Positions 1 through 8,442 are shown, counted from the stretch's first letter. The stretch is 64,000 nt of DNA from Flavobacterium gyeonganense (GCF_029625295.1 NZ_CP121112.1:2294001-2358000), one strand, 5' to 3'. Notes: generated from the sequence alone by a model not told the origin. Made by a program: numbers and translations.

Positions 1-1440
1 GTCGGTGATAATACCTAATTTATTCAAATCATCCAAAGTTGGTTTGGGTGTTGGCAAAGAATGTGCGTATAAAAAGTTTATAACAAAAGGTCTATTTTTT
101 AAATTTTTATCCCACCAATTAGTTTTTAAATCTTCTTTTGAAATCATAGTTCTTCTATTGCACGCATTGAAAAAATCATCAAAAGAATTAAAATTAGGCT
201 GAACATTTTCAACAATACAAATTGTAGTAATAGTGCTAGAATATTTTTTGGGAATTGTTTCCCCCATTCTATATATAATTAATAAATCTCCAGGCTTTAG
301 ATTTCTATCTTGAGAATGTGAAATATATACTTTACTTATTCTATTTCGATGTGGTTCATTTTCTGTATATTTTCTAACATCCTCTCTTGTGTTTATACTA
401 TCAGGAAAAAGTTCAGTATGATATTGAGGTTCGATTTTAATTATATATTTATCTGTCTTCCTAGATAAAAAAGGAAATGTAAGTTTTGGATTTTCTGTAT
501 TAACAGGAACTTGTTTATCAAAAGATCTTACATAGACTTTTTCATCGCCATTTTTTGTTGTTTTTAATCCATGGTAAACGAAACCCCATTCTTCAAGCAT
601 TTCAATTAGTTGCTCTTGCTCTGGTCTTTTTGTAAATAGCGTTACATAAATCTCTTTAACCTTAAATTGAATTGCATTATCAAAAATTGTTTTTAAAAAC
701 CGTTCCCCTATTTTATAACCATTACCAGTAACTTTTAAGGTTCCTATTTTTAATCTTACTTTTGGTTCAAAAACAGGGGTGATATTAGAATAGTTTTCAT
801 TTTCTTTTTCAATTTTAACAAAAAGAAAAGCAGTCAAATTTCCATCACTATAACAGACATAACATGGTTCTTCAGATTTACTATTAAACCAATTGTCAAA
901 CTCCTGATAATCTAACCTAAAACTATCAAAAAAATTATCCTTAATATTAACGTCTGCAAAATCAACTTTTTTAACAGCTAATACTTTATAATCGACTAAA
1001 TCAGGATTTTCCGATATTACTTTTTCTAAAAAATTTTGAATTTTAAAAACCCTGTTAGTTATGCCAAGTAAATTTGCTTTAGTATGTATTTTTTTGTCCT
1101 CGGAAATTAAAATATCAACTCTACCTTCATAAACTTCATTTAAGATTTGAGTATCATTTATATCATTGCTTTGACTGTCTATTTTTTTGCTCACTCTGAG
1201 AATATCTTCGCCTAATGGGGCTTGATGCTTAAGCAAGTTATAACTTTGGATTTTAATACTCATTGTGTCAAGAGCATTTGGATCTTTATATCTTTCTAAT
1301 TCTTCAACTGTTAAGGGATGAATATATTTAGAATATTTAAGATTATCAATCCATTTGAAAAGTTGTCCAATTTCAGGTTTATATATTTTACTTGCTTCTC
1401 TATGGATAATGATGTTAGTATCGAGTAAAATTTTCATCAT
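1..1440 (-). CDS. PIN domain-acetyltransferase-PUA-like fusion protein (partial, runs off left edge)
   Basis: An open frame with no stop runs from the ATG at 1440 to base 1, so at least 480 residues are present and the C-terminus lies outside the window. Residues 3-13 (KILLDTNIIIH) give the first acidic residue of a PIN nuclease, and NDTQIL plus LISEDKKIH near residues 95-120 fit its later acidic positions. Around residues 170-300 is a GNAT-like fold, with a GNGYKIGERFLKTIF stretch resembling the acetyl-CoA loop and a closing EEWGFVYHG. The last part has LKPGDLLIIYR, typical of PUA-like ASCH/EVE domains. Its start overlaps the stop of the upstream kinase-like gene (TAATG), so the two are probably translationally coupled. 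The domain calls are by eye; the function (RNA cleavage or modification, conflict system) is inference. Confidence 0.7.
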   Translation of the reverse strand, partial: MMKILLDTNIIIHREASKIYKPEIGQLFKWIDNLKYSKYIHPLTVEELERYKDPNALDTMSIKIQSYNLLKHQAPLGEDILRVSKKIDSQSNDINDTQILNEVYEGRVDILISEDKKIHTKANLLGITNRVFKIQNFLEKVISENPDLVDYKVLAVKKVDFADVNIKDNFFDSFRLDYQEFDNWFNSKSEEPCYVCYSDGNLTAFLFVKIEKENENYSNITPVFEPKVRLKIGTLKVTGNGYKIGERFLKTIFDNAIQFKVKEIYVTLFTKRPEQEQLIEMLEEWGFVYHGLKTTKNGDEKVYVRSFDKQVPVNTENPKLTFPFLSRKTDKYIIKIEPQYHTELFPDSINTREDVRKYTENEPHRNRISKVYISHSQDRNLKPGDLLIIYRMGETIPKKYSSTITTICIVENVQPNFNSFDDFFNACNRRTMISKEDLKTNWWDKNLKNRPFVINFLYAHSLPTPKPTLDDLNKLGIITD

Positions 1441-1958
1441 TAAATAATTTCTATTAATCGATTATAATTTCCGTTTTTTATTTCGATATAAGGAACTGAA
1501 TACTTATTTGAAAGATACTTTGCATATTCGATTTCCATTAACTGTAATTGATTTAAAACTCCAACATTGTAAATTTTGTCGTCTCTTGATTGTAATCTTT
1601 CGACAATTTTTTCAGCATCATCAATAACAATTAATATAATTTTTGGATTAATTTGGTCAAATGTATCTTCATCAATTCTTCTTGAAACTTCATTTGAATC
1701 TAATAAGCAGAAATGTCCATCCAAAAGATATGTCTGATCTTTTTTAATTATATTTTTCAAGCCTTTTATTAATCGGTTTTGTGATGAGGTAATATTTTTT
1801 ACAAGTTTATTATCTATGTCACTAATTTCCTCCCATTTTAAAACTTGACTTGCAGTTATATGTATTAATTTAGTCTTAGATGCTATTTCTTTACAAATAG
1901 TTCCTTTTCCCACACCATGAATCCCACCGATAAAATATATGTTTTCAAATACCTTCAT
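1440..1958 (-). CDS. P-loop nucleoside/nucleotide kinase-like ATPase
   Basis: This 172-residue protein opens with a strand and a Walker A loop, GGIHGVGKGT at residues 11-20, followed by an adenylate-kinase-like layout. It has LLDGHFCLL in the middle (Walker B region), then IILIVIDDAEKIVERLQSRD, which resembles a lid region rich in arginine. The size and plan match small AAA_18/AAA_33-type kinases whose substrates are often unknown. It is the first gene of a two-gene unit and its stop overlaps the start of the PIN-fusion gene by one base. The coupling suggests that it controls, activates or neutralises that protein, or that both act on the same RNA or nucleotide. That role is inference. Confidence 0.7.
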   Translation of the reverse strand: MKVFENIYFIGGIHGVGKGTICKEIASKTKLIHITASQVLKWEEISDIDNKLVKNITSSQNRLIKGLKNIIKKDQTYLLDGHFCLLDSNEVSRRIDEDTFDQINPKIILIVIDDAEKIVERLQSRDDKIYNVGVLNQLQLMEIEYAKYLSNKYSVPYIEIKNGNYNRLIEII

Positions 1959-2010
1959 GAAATGAATTTTCGACTAATATATTAAAAAGAATGAAATGTA
2001 TTACAATCTA

Positions 2011-3351
2011 CTATTTCACACTCCCAACAATCCCTTTCAAAAACCCATTAAAATCAAAGGCAGGATCTTCCTTCAGTCCCATTCTCACAATCACCATATC
2101 TTTTGATGGAATAATAGCAACCATTTGTCCCTGATATCCGTTGCAGTAAAACATGTCGCGGGGAGCGTCAGGAAATTTTCCGCCAGCGTTAAGCCAAAAC
2201 TGTGCGCCGTATTTTCCTTCCGAAGTATTGGTTGGTGTTGCGGTGTATTTTACCCAGCTTTCATCCAGAATTTGCTCACCGTTCCAATTGCCTTTATTTA
2301 GATATAATAATCCAAATTTTGACCAGTCACGCGCTGTCGCCCATCCGTATGATGAACCCACAAAAGTCCCGGTCATGTCTTGTTCAACAATCATCGAACT
2401 CATTCCAATTTTATCGATTACGGCACTGTACCAAAAATCAAGATATTCCTGTTGGGTTTTAAAATGTCTTTTCAGAATTAATGATAATAAATTGGTGGTT
2501 CCGGAAGAGTAATTCCAATGTGTGTTAGGTTTAAACTGAGCCGGTTTATCCAGTTGTACTTTGCCCATATCTTCAGCCTGAAAAAGCATTTTCGTAGCAT
2601 CGCAAATGGTGCTGTAATTCTCTTCCCATTCTAAACCTGAATTCATGTGCAGCAAATCGTTTATAGTAATGTTTTTTCGCTCATCGTTTTGCCATTCTGC
2701 AACAGGAGCTGGTTTGTAAATATCTATTTTTCCTTGTTTCGCCAAAACTCCAAAAGCCGAACTGGTAATGCTTTTTGTCATCGACCAGCCTAAAATTTTA
2801 CTGTCTTTCGTAAAACCGGTATCGTATTTTTCTGCAATCAGTTTGTTTTTGTATAACACTACAACAGCACGGGTTCGTTTTAACTTTCGACCCGATTTAT
2901 CGAATGCGTTGTCAATTGTTTTTTGTAATTGGATATAATCAATATTCGAAAAAATAGTGTCTTTCGGATCAATATTTCCATAAGGGAAAGGCAATGTTTT
3001 CGATTTAGCTCTTTTGGGAAGCAAATAAGGTTTCGAAACATCAAAATCATCATTAATTAATGTCGCTCCCAAACCTTCACGATAAATTGCTTTTCTTTCT
3101 TTCAGTCCGTAAACTGATGAAGTGGCAAATTTTCCAGCCTCATCAATAGTGTTAGTGGCCAGATGGATCAGGTCAATGTCGTTGTCGGTTTTTTCGATTA
3201 ATTCTTTCGGACGGTTATCCAGAAAATGTCCCGAAGCAATGCTTTTGGCTGAAAAGCCGGAAATTAAATCCAGTTTCGGATAAGTTGTGAATCCGAAGTA
3301 TAAAACTATTAAAAGCAGAAGGACACCAAGTAATTTGAGGATTTTTTTCAT
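2011..3351 (-). CDS. Serine hydrolase, beta-lactamase class C family
   Basis: The 446-residue protein starts with an N-terminal hydrophobic segment (about residues 4-24), so it is exported or membrane-anchored. The active-site tetrad SMTK lies near residue 190 (GWSMTKSITS), and YSS in WNYSSGTTNLL fills the place of the YxN motif. The C-terminal NGYQGQMVAIIPSKDM corresponds to the HxG/KTG strand of penicillin-binding-protein-like esterases. Members act as D-Ala-D-Ala peptidases, esterases or amidases; the substrate cannot be told here. It stands alone, with about 50 bases to the kinase-like gene downstream and a divergent sufS upstream. No sign of resistance function is visible. Confidence 0.85.
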   Translation of the reverse strand: MKKILKLLGVLLLLIVLYFGFTTYPKLDLISGFSAKSIASGHFLDNRPKELIEKTDNDIDLIHLATNTIDEAGKFATSSVYGLKERKAIYREGLGATLINDDFDVSKPYLLPKRAKSKTLPFPYGNIDPKDTIFSNIDYIQLQKTIDNAFDKSGRKLKRTRAVVVLYKNKLIAEKYDTGFTKDSKILGWSMTKSITSSAFGVLAKQGKIDIYKPAPVAEWQNDERKNITINDLLHMNSGLEWEENYSTICDATKMLFQAEDMGKVQLDKPAQFKPNTHWNYSSGTTNLLSLILKRHFKTQQEYLDFWYSAVIDKIGMSSMIVEQDMTGTFVGSSYGWATARDWSKFGLLYLNKGNWNGEQILDESWVKYTATPTNTSEGKYGAQFWLNAGGKFPDAPRDMFYCNGYQGQMVAIIPSKDMVIVRMGLKEDPAFDFNGFLKGIVGSVK

Positions 3352-3514
3352 ATTTAGATACAGCTATTTTTTATGCAAGATAAATAATTTAAGGTCATGA
3401 TTTTAATACTTAATTGGGCTTTTCAATTCGGGAAATTCATAAAATCAAATTAAAATTTACAGAATCAATATTTCAAGCTCGCTATTGATAGTACCATAAA
3501 AGGAAATTATAGAA

Positions 3515-3549
3515 TTGGCGGATAAAACAATTTAGTTTTAGTACTTTTG
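3515..3549 (+). promoter_or_regulatory. Likely Bacteroidota promoter for sufS
   Basis: TTGG at 3515-3518 and TACTTTTG at 3542-3549 fit the TTTG/TAnnTTTG boxes of Bacteroidota promoters, with a 23-base gap. The sufS ATG follows at 3575. This gives sufS its own promoter, consistent with its being cut off from sufBCD. Confidence 0.6.
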
Positions 3550-3574
3550 TACTTAGAATTTTTCTAAATAAATT

Positions 3575-4789
3575 ATGCTGGATATTCAAAAAATAAGAGC
3601 TGATTTTCCGATACTTTCTGAAAAAGTAAACGGAAAACCATTAATATATTTCGACAATGGGGCAACCTCGCAAAAACCACAAGTTGTGATTGATGCCGAA
3701 GCGAAATACTATCAGGAAATAAACGCCAATATTCACCGTGGAGTCCATACATTAAGTCAGTTAGCGACTGATGCGTATGAAATTTCACGAGTAAAATTGC
3801 AACATCATATTAATGCCAAATTTTCTCATGAAGTTTTATTTACTTCGGGAACAACACACGGAATCAATTTAGTAGCCAATGGTTTTGCTTCTATTTTAAA
3901 ATCGGGTGACGAAATTTTGGTTTCTTCTTTGGAACACCATAGCAATATTGTTCCGTGGCAAATGTTATGTGAAAAAACAGGGGCTGTCTTAAAAGTGATT
4001 CCGATTAATGAAGAAGGCGAACTGATCATTAGCGAATACGAATCGTTATTATCTGAGAAAACAAAAATTGTTACGGTAAATCATATTTCGAATGCACTTG
4101 GTGTAATCAATCCTGTGAAGGAAATGATTGCTAAAGCACATGCCGTTGGAGCTGCTGTTTTAATTGACGGAGCACAGGCTGTTCCGCATTTAAAGCCGGA
4201 TGTTCAGGATTTGGATTGCGATTTTTACGCTTTTTCAGGGCATAAAATGTGCGGACCAACCGGAACCGGAATTTTATTCGGAAAAGAAGAATGGCTAAAC
4301 AAACTGCCTCCTTACCAGGGCGGAGGGGAAATGATTAAAGAAGTAACTTTCGAAAAAACAACTTATGCCGATTTGCCGCATAAATTTGAAGCCGGAACTC
4401 CAAATATCGCGGGAGGAATCGTATTAGGAACTGCTGTTGATTATTTGAACAACATTGGTTTTGGAAATATTCAGCTTCAGGAAAAAAAATTACTGGAACA
4501 TGCTACAAAACGTTTGCTTGAAATTGAAGGTCTGAGAATTTACGGAAACGGAAAAAATAAAGCATCGGTAGTTTCGTTTAATATTGATGGGATTCACCCG
4601 TATGATATTGGTTCAATAATTGACAAATTAGGAATTGCAGTTCGTACAGGACATCATTGTGCACAACCGATTATGAATTTCTTCTGTATTCCGGGAACCA
4701 TTCGTGCTTCGTTTTCTTTTTACAACACCAAAGAAGAAATTGATGAAATGGTTGAAGCTGTTAAAAAAGCAAAAAACATGTTAAGCTAA
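3575..4789 (+). CDS. sufS: Cysteine desulfurase SufS
   Basis: SufS removes sulfur from cysteine as a persulfide and passes it to SufE for Fe-S cluster assembly on SufBCD in the cytosol. The 404-residue length is normal for group II desulfurases. The PLP lysine is K224 in FSGHKMCGPTG, and the persulfide cysteine is C362 in RTGHHCAQP. HHSNIVPW and DGAQAVPH are also typical. A lipoprotein gene and sufE follow on the same strand. sufD would be expected directly upstream but lies 60 kb away in the opposite orientation. Confidence 0.97.
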   Translation: MLDIQKIRADFPILSEKVNGKPLIYFDNGATSQKPQVVIDAEAKYYQEINANIHRGVHTLSQLATDAYEISRVKLQHHINAKFSHEVLFTSGTTHGINLVANGFASILKSGDEILVSSLEHHSNIVPWQMLCEKTGAVLKVIPINEEGELIISEYESLLSEKTKIVTVNHISNALGVINPVKEMIAKAHAVGAAVLIDGAQAVPHLKPDVQDLDCDFYAFSGHKMCGPTGTGILFGKEEWLNKLPPYQGGGEMIKEVTFEKTTYADLPHKFEAGTPNIAGGIVLGTAVDYLNNIGFGNIQLQEKKLLEHATKRLLEIEGLRIYGNGKNKASVVSFNIDGIHPYDIGSIIDKLGIAVRTGHHCAQPIMNFFCIPGTIRASFSFYNTKEEIDEMVEAVKKAKNMLS

Positions 4790-4800
4790 AAATTCATTTT

Positions 4801-5226
4801 ATGAGAATTGTATCATTATTGCTCCTCGTTATTTTTATCGGAACGGGATGTTCCAGTCAGAAAAAGACAGATATGGCATCAACAGTAATTGAATATTCGG
4901 CTATGTCGAGAGGTTATTATAAAAAGATAGTGGTTCAAAATCAAACGGTTTCAGTAACCAATAAAAGAGATGCACAAGCTGTAGAAAATACAATCAAAAA
5001 AACAGATTGGGATAAAATTGTAGCCGAATTCGAAAAAATAAATGTAGAAAGTATTCCCACTTTAAAAGCCCCCACCGAAAAACGTTTTTACGACGGTGCC
5101 GCAATCGGGAATCTAAAAATAATCCAAAATCAGAAAACGTACGAAACTCAAGGTTTTGATAATGGTTTTCCCCCAAAGGAAATTGAAAAACTGGTAAATT
5201 TGCTGACTGATTTTGCTAAAGAATAA
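4801..5226 (+). CDS. Small predicted lipoprotein in the suf cluster
   Basis: This 141-residue protein has a lipoprotein signal (hydrophobic stretch then GTGCSS, cysteine about residue 17). The mature part has no motif I recognise. It starts 11 bases after sufS and ends 2 bases before sufE, so it is co-transcribed with the sulfur-transfer genes. A small lipoprotein at this spot occurs in other flavobacterial suf clusters as I recall them. Its location outside the cytosol argues against a direct part in cluster assembly; its role is unknown. Confidence 0.75.
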   Translation: MRIVSLLLLVIFIGTGCSSQKKTDMASTVIEYSAMSRGYYKKIVVQNQTVSVTNKRDAQAVENTIKKTDWDKIVAEFEKINVESIPTLKAPTEKRFYDGAAIGNLKIIQNQKTYETQGFDNGFPPKEIEKLVNLLTDFAKE

Positions 5227-5228
5227 TT

Positions 5229-5654
5229 ATGACAATCAAAGAAATACAAGACGAAATAATAGATGAATTCTCGATGTTTGATGACTGGATGCAGCGTTAC
5301 GAATATATCATCGAATTAGGAAAAAGCCTTCCTTTAATAAAAGAAGAATACAAAACCGACGAAAATTTAATCAAAGGATGCCAGTCAAAAGTATGGCTTC
5401 AGGGAGAACAAAAAGACGATAAAATTGTGTTCACTGCAGACAGTGATGCGATTTTGACCAAAGGAATTATCGCGATTCTGATTCGTGCTTTCTCAAATCA
5501 AAAAGCATCCGACATTATAAATGCGGATACAGAATTTATAGACGAAATTGGTTTAAAGGAACATTTATCTGCCACCCGTGCCAACGGATTGGTTTCGATG
5601 ATAAAAAACATCAAAATGTACGCATTGGCTTTTGATGCTAAGAATAAAAATTAA
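5229..5654 (+). CDS. sufE: Sulfur acceptor SufE
   Basis: SufE takes the persulfide from SufS and hands it to the SufBCD scaffold. The 141-residue length is usual. The acceptor cysteine is C51 in LIKGCQSKVWL, at the same place as in E. coli SufE. The start is 2 bases after the preceding lipoprotein gene, which supports one operon from sufS. The end lies just before a perfect inverted-repeat cassette, after which the cluster resumes with a sufT-like gene. Confidence 0.95.
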   Translation: MTIKEIQDEIIDEFSMFDDWMQRYEYIIELGKSLPLIKEEYKTDENLIKGCQSKVWLQGEQKDDKIVFTADSDAILTKGIIAILIRAFSNQKASDIINADTEFIDEIGLKEHLSATRANGLVSMIKNIKMYALAFDAKNKN

Positions 5655-5662
5655 AATTTTAA

Positions 5663-5691
5663 ACCATATAAGTTATGTAAGTTCATTTAAG
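5663..5691 (+). repeat. Left inverted repeat of the GxxExxY cassette
   Basis: A 29-base sequence, exact reverse complement of 6209-6237, beginning 8 bases after the sufE stop codon. Confidence 0.9.
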
Positions 5692-5750
5692 AATTGCACT
5701 TACTTATTGTAGGTTTAATCTTTCTTTGTTTCTTTGTGAAAAACAATAAG

Positions 5751-6158
5751 ATGACAAAGAAATATTTGACTGATTTAGTTTATCAGGTTAATGGAGCAGC
5801 AATTGAAGTTCATAAAAATATTGGACCCGGGCTTTTAGAAAGTGTTTATCATAAGTGTATGATGAAAGAGCTTTCTTTAAGAGAAATAAATTTTCAGTCA
5901 GAATTAATAATTCCAATTGAATACAAAGGTTTGGAATTAGAATCTGATTTAAAATGTGATTTGTTCATTGAAGAATGTTTGGTTTTAGAGCTAAAAGCAG
6001 TAGATAAAATTATACCAATCCACATTGCAAAATTGATGTCTTATATGAAACTTTTAAATACACCAATTGGATTAATGATAAATTTCAACGTAACGAATAT
6101 TTACCACGAAGGTCAAAAAACATACATCAACGAATTGTATCGCTGGCTTGAAGATTAA
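5751..6158 (+). CDS. GxxExxY protein (PD-(D/E)XK nuclease-like, PDDEXK_3)
   Basis: The 135-residue protein carries the family signature GPGLLESVY near residue 25. It continues with LKCDLFIEECLVLELKAVDKI, in which D and ExK fit the PD-(D/E)XK nuclease core, and ends with a strand, LMINFNV. The family is widespread and functionally obscure. I chose the ATG at 5751 because conservation starts at MTKKYLTDLVYQVNGAA; the frame extends upstream only through a TTG at 5694 inside the repeat-derived leader. The gene lies within a cassette with inverted-repeat ends and breaks the otherwise tight suf gene spacing, which suggests insertion. Confidence 0.85.
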   Translation: MTKKYLTDLVYQVNGAAIEVHKNIGPGLLESVYHKCMMKELSLREINFQSELIIPIEYKGLELESDLKCDLFIEECLVLELKAVDKIIPIHIAKLMSYMKLLNTPIGLMINFNVTNIYHEGQKTYINELYRWLED

Positions 6159-6173
6159 AAAAATAAAAATGAA

Positions 6174-6237
6174 ACCATATAAGTAATGTAATAAAATATA
6201 AGATTCAGCTTAAATGAACTTACATAACTTATATGGT
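6174..6237. repeat. Right end of the GxxExxY cassette, hairpin-forming
   Basis: accatataagtaatgtaa at 6174-6191 pairs with 6220-6237 with one mismatch. The outer 29 bases (6209-6237) are the exact inverse of the left end. It lies directly upstream of the sufT-like start at 6259, so it may affect read-through into that gene. Confidence 0.8.
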
Positions 6238-6258
6238 GGAAAAAACAAATACAAAAAA

Positions 6259-6582
6259 ATGGAACAAGAAATAGACACAAACGAATTAGGAGAATCAATT
6301 GTAAAAGTTTTAAAAACGATTTACGATCCTGAAATCCCTGTAGATATTTACGAATTAGGATTGATTTACGACGTAATGGTAAATACGGATTACGAAGTAA
6401 AAATCCTGATGACTTTAACATCTCCAAATTGTCCGGTTGCCGAAAGTCTGCCAAGAGAGGTAGAAGAAAAAGTAAAAACCATCGAGAACGTAAAAGATGT
6501 AGATGTTGAAATTACTTTTGATCCGCCATGGAGTAAGGATTTAATGAGCGAAGAAGCAAAATTAGAATTAGGAATGCTTTAA
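6259..6582 (+). CDS. sufT: SufT-like DUF59/MIP18 family protein
   Basis: DUF59 proteins help mature or carry Fe-S clusters and often sit in suf operons. The 107-residue protein has the family core YDPEIPVDIYELGLIY and LTSPNCPVAESLP, with the conserved cysteine, and ends in FDPPWSKDLMSEEA. The start at 6259 (MEQEIDTNE) is where family similarity begins; the frame is open further up only into the inverted repeat. It continues the sufS-sufE cluster on the far side of the inserted cassette. Confidence 0.88.
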   Translation: MEQEIDTNELGESIVKVLKTIYDPEIPVDIYELGLIYDVMVNTDYEVKILMTLTSPNCPVAESLPREVEEKVKTIENVKDVDVEITFDPPWSKDLMSEEAKLELGML

Positions 6583-6588
6583 TTATTT

Positions 6589-6646
6589 TGTTTCAGGTTT
6601 CAGGTTTCACGTTCCAACACAACTTGAAACCTGAAACTTGAAACTA
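6589..6646. repeat. Gttt-caggt inverted intergenic repeat
   Basis: Short tandem units of gtttcaggtttcaggtttca are followed 12 bases on by their inverse (cttgaaacctgaaac), giving a long hairpin between sufT and the DUF2480 gene. Such simple repeats are common between flavobacterial genes. Confidence 0.6.
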
Positions 6647-6656
6647 AACTTTTCAC

Positions 6657-7166
6657 ATGGAAGAAATTATCAATAAAGTTGCCAATAGTGCCTTAGAAGT
6701 TTTTGATTTAGAGGATTATTACCCAAAAGGAATGCGTGTTCAGATTGACATTTCGCAATGGCTTTTGGAAGGTTTTTTATTGAAAGAAAAAGACTTTAGG
6801 GAACACCTTAAAAATCACGACTGGACACAATATCAGGATCAGTATGTGGCGGTACATTGCAGTACTGATGCTATTATTCCTGCCTGGGCATTGATATTGG
6901 TTTCAGTTCATTTGGCTCCTTATGCGAAAAAAACAGTAAACGGGACAATCGAAGATTTAGATGCCAGTTTATACGAAGAAATTTTAAGTAAAATTGATTA
7001 TTCCGTTTACCAAAGTAAACCGGTAATCGTAAAAGGCTGTTCTAAAAAACCTGTTCCTATGCGTGCTTATATTTTGGCAACTACCTATTTACAGCCTTTT
7101 GCAAGAAGCATTATGTACGGAGAGGCATGTTCTGCTGTACCACTTTACAAAGAATCTAAGAAATAA
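6657..7166 (+). CDS. DUF2480 family protein
   Basis: This 169-residue soluble protein matches the DUF2480 family as I recall it, which is found beside suf genes in Bacteroidota. It starts MEEIINKVANSALEVFDLEDYY and includes DISQWLLEGFLLKEKDFR and VAVHCSTDAIIPAWA. It has no signal peptide. Cysteines at AVHCSTD, VKGCSKKP and GEACSAVP are candidates for metal or sulfur chemistry. Its position behind sufE and sufT implies a role around Fe-S maturation, but no reaction is established. Confidence 0.85.
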   Translation: MEEIINKVANSALEVFDLEDYYPKGMRVQIDISQWLLEGFLLKEKDFREHLKNHDWTQYQDQYVAVHCSTDAIIPAWALILVSVHLAPYAKKTVNGTIEDLDASLYEEILSKIDYSVYQSKPVIVKGCSKKPVPMRAYILATTYLQPFARSIMYGEACSAVPLYKESKK

Positions 7167-7244
7167 CTTTCTTTATAACCCAATAAACTCTCGGGCTTTA
7201 GCGTTTTTAGTCTTATATTTGTTAATACACTAAACTAAACAACC

Positions 7245-8177
7245 ATGAGAAAGATAGCTTTATTACTATTCGTTTTAGCGAACTTTACATTTGTTCAGGC
7301 TCAAAATACCGAAAAGGAATTAATTCAGAATACCGAAAAAGCGGTAACTAAGATAAATGATACTATTGAAGGCGAAGGCTGGAAAACAAAAGGAAATCTT
7401 TCTTTATTATTAAATCAGTCCAGTTTTAATAACTGGCTTGCCGGAGGTGAAGACAGTTTTTCAGGAACTTTAGGAATCAACTACGATTTCAATTACAAAA
7501 AGGATGATCTTACCTGGGATAACAAAATTTTGGCTTCATACGGAATCTTACAAACTAAAAACACCGATTTCGGAAAAAAGACAGATGACCGTTTAGAGTT
7601 TAATTCGATTGTTGGAAAAAGAGCTTTCGGTGAATGGTATTACTCTTATTTTTTAAATTTCAGAACTCAATTTACAACAGGCTACATCTACGATAAGGAT
7701 GAAAACGGAAAAGAAATCAGAACAGAAAACACCAAATTTATGTCTCCTGGTTATCTGACAACCGGTCCCGGCATTTACTGGTCAAAAGATGAAAATCTAA
7801 AAATAAACTTTGCACCTTTAACTTCAAAATTCACTTTTGTAGACAGTGCCTATACGTCAGGAGCTGGTTATGTAAATGGTGAATATTTTGGTGTAGATGC
7901 CAATAAAAGCATGCGATACGAATTAGGTTTTTATGCTGCTGTGTATTACAAACTTGCCCTTATGACCAATGTAACCGCAGAAAATTCGCTGAATTTATAT
8001 TCTAATTATCTGGAAGACCCGCAAAATGTAGACATCAACTACTCTTTGAATATTATCATGAAAGTCAATAAATTCCTTTCTGCAAACCTTTCATTTCAGG
8101 CTATCTATGACGACAATGCTTTTAGAGGATTTCAGACCAGGGAAGTTTTTGGTTTAGGAGTTAATTTCGGATTTTAA
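7245..8177 (+). CDS. DUF3078 domain-containing outer-membrane protein
   Basis: The 310-residue protein has a cleavable signal peptide (MRKIALLLFVLANFTFVQAQ). The rest is rich in alternating polar and hydrophobic strands with aromatic residues (NWLAGGEDSFSGTLGINYDF) and ends in an aromatic residue, VFGLGVNFGF, as outer-membrane barrels do. This fits DUF3078, a Bacteroidota family of unknown role. It is last in the row after DUF2480 and has a 78-base gap before it, so it may have its own promoter. Confidence 0.85.
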   Translation: MRKIALLLFVLANFTFVQAQNTEKELIQNTEKAVTKINDTIEGEGWKTKGNLSLLLNQSSFNNWLAGGEDSFSGTLGINYDFNYKKDDLTWDNKILASYGILQTKNTDFGKKTDDRLEFNSIVGKRAFGEWYYSYFLNFRTQFTTGYIYDKDENGKEIRTENTKFMSPGYLTTGPGIYWSKDENLKINFAPLTSKFTFVDSAYTSGAGYVNGEYFGVDANKSMRYELGFYAAVYYKLALMTNVTAENSLNLYSNYLEDPQNVDINYSLNIIMKVNKFLSANLSFQAIYDDNAFRGFQTREVFGLGVNFGF

Positions 8178-8218
8178 TCAAACTCTGGAGCAGTACAATT
8201 GGTTTTTACAATAGCATG

Positions 8219-8292
8219 ATGTCCCGCCATTCGCTATATCTTTGCTTGCCATAAAGAAGGCAAGCAAAGGATGTCGCTGCTGTCGTGGCTAA
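8219..8292. repeat. Structured rod-like repeat, copy 1
   Basis: A perfect 11-bp hairpin (8240-8250 with 8259-8269) is framed by conserved flanks, gccattcgctat before and ggatgtcgctgctgtc after, which pair loosely into a longer rod. A second copy with the same flanks but a different, still self-complementary hairpin lies at 33979-34052. The copy is downstream of the DUF3078 gene and between convergent genes. Confidence 0.65.
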
Positions 8293-8442
8293 TTAAGAAC
8301 AATCGGTTTTTTATCAAATTTTAATTTTTGTTACAATAAAAAGAAAGATTCCCAACACTCTTAGTGTGAAAACCAAGATTGTTGAGAATCATTTTCTACT
8401 TTTCCAAAAATAAAAACGTCAGCTAAAAAAGATAATTTGATA

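Larger units (their letters stand above)
5663..6237. mobile_element. GxxExxY cassette bounded by perfect 29-bp inverted repeats
   Basis: The 29 bases at 5663-5691 (starting accatataagttatgtaag) recur as an exact reverse complement at 6209-6237. Between them is one small gene for a GxxExxY protein. At the right end a further copy, accatataagtaatgtaa at 6174-6191, pairs with 6220-6237 (17 of 18), so that end folds into a hairpin. The left end holds a weaker version. The unit is about 575 bases and sits between sufE and the sufT-like gene. No transposase is present, so mobility would rely on a partner enzyme or on the GxxExxY protein itself (inference). Confidence 0.65.

Noticed and set aside
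2153..2512. 119-residue open frame on the plus strand inside the serine hydrolase gene
   Set aside because: Antisense shadow of a well-supported gene with conserved active-site motifs; its own product has no family-like features.
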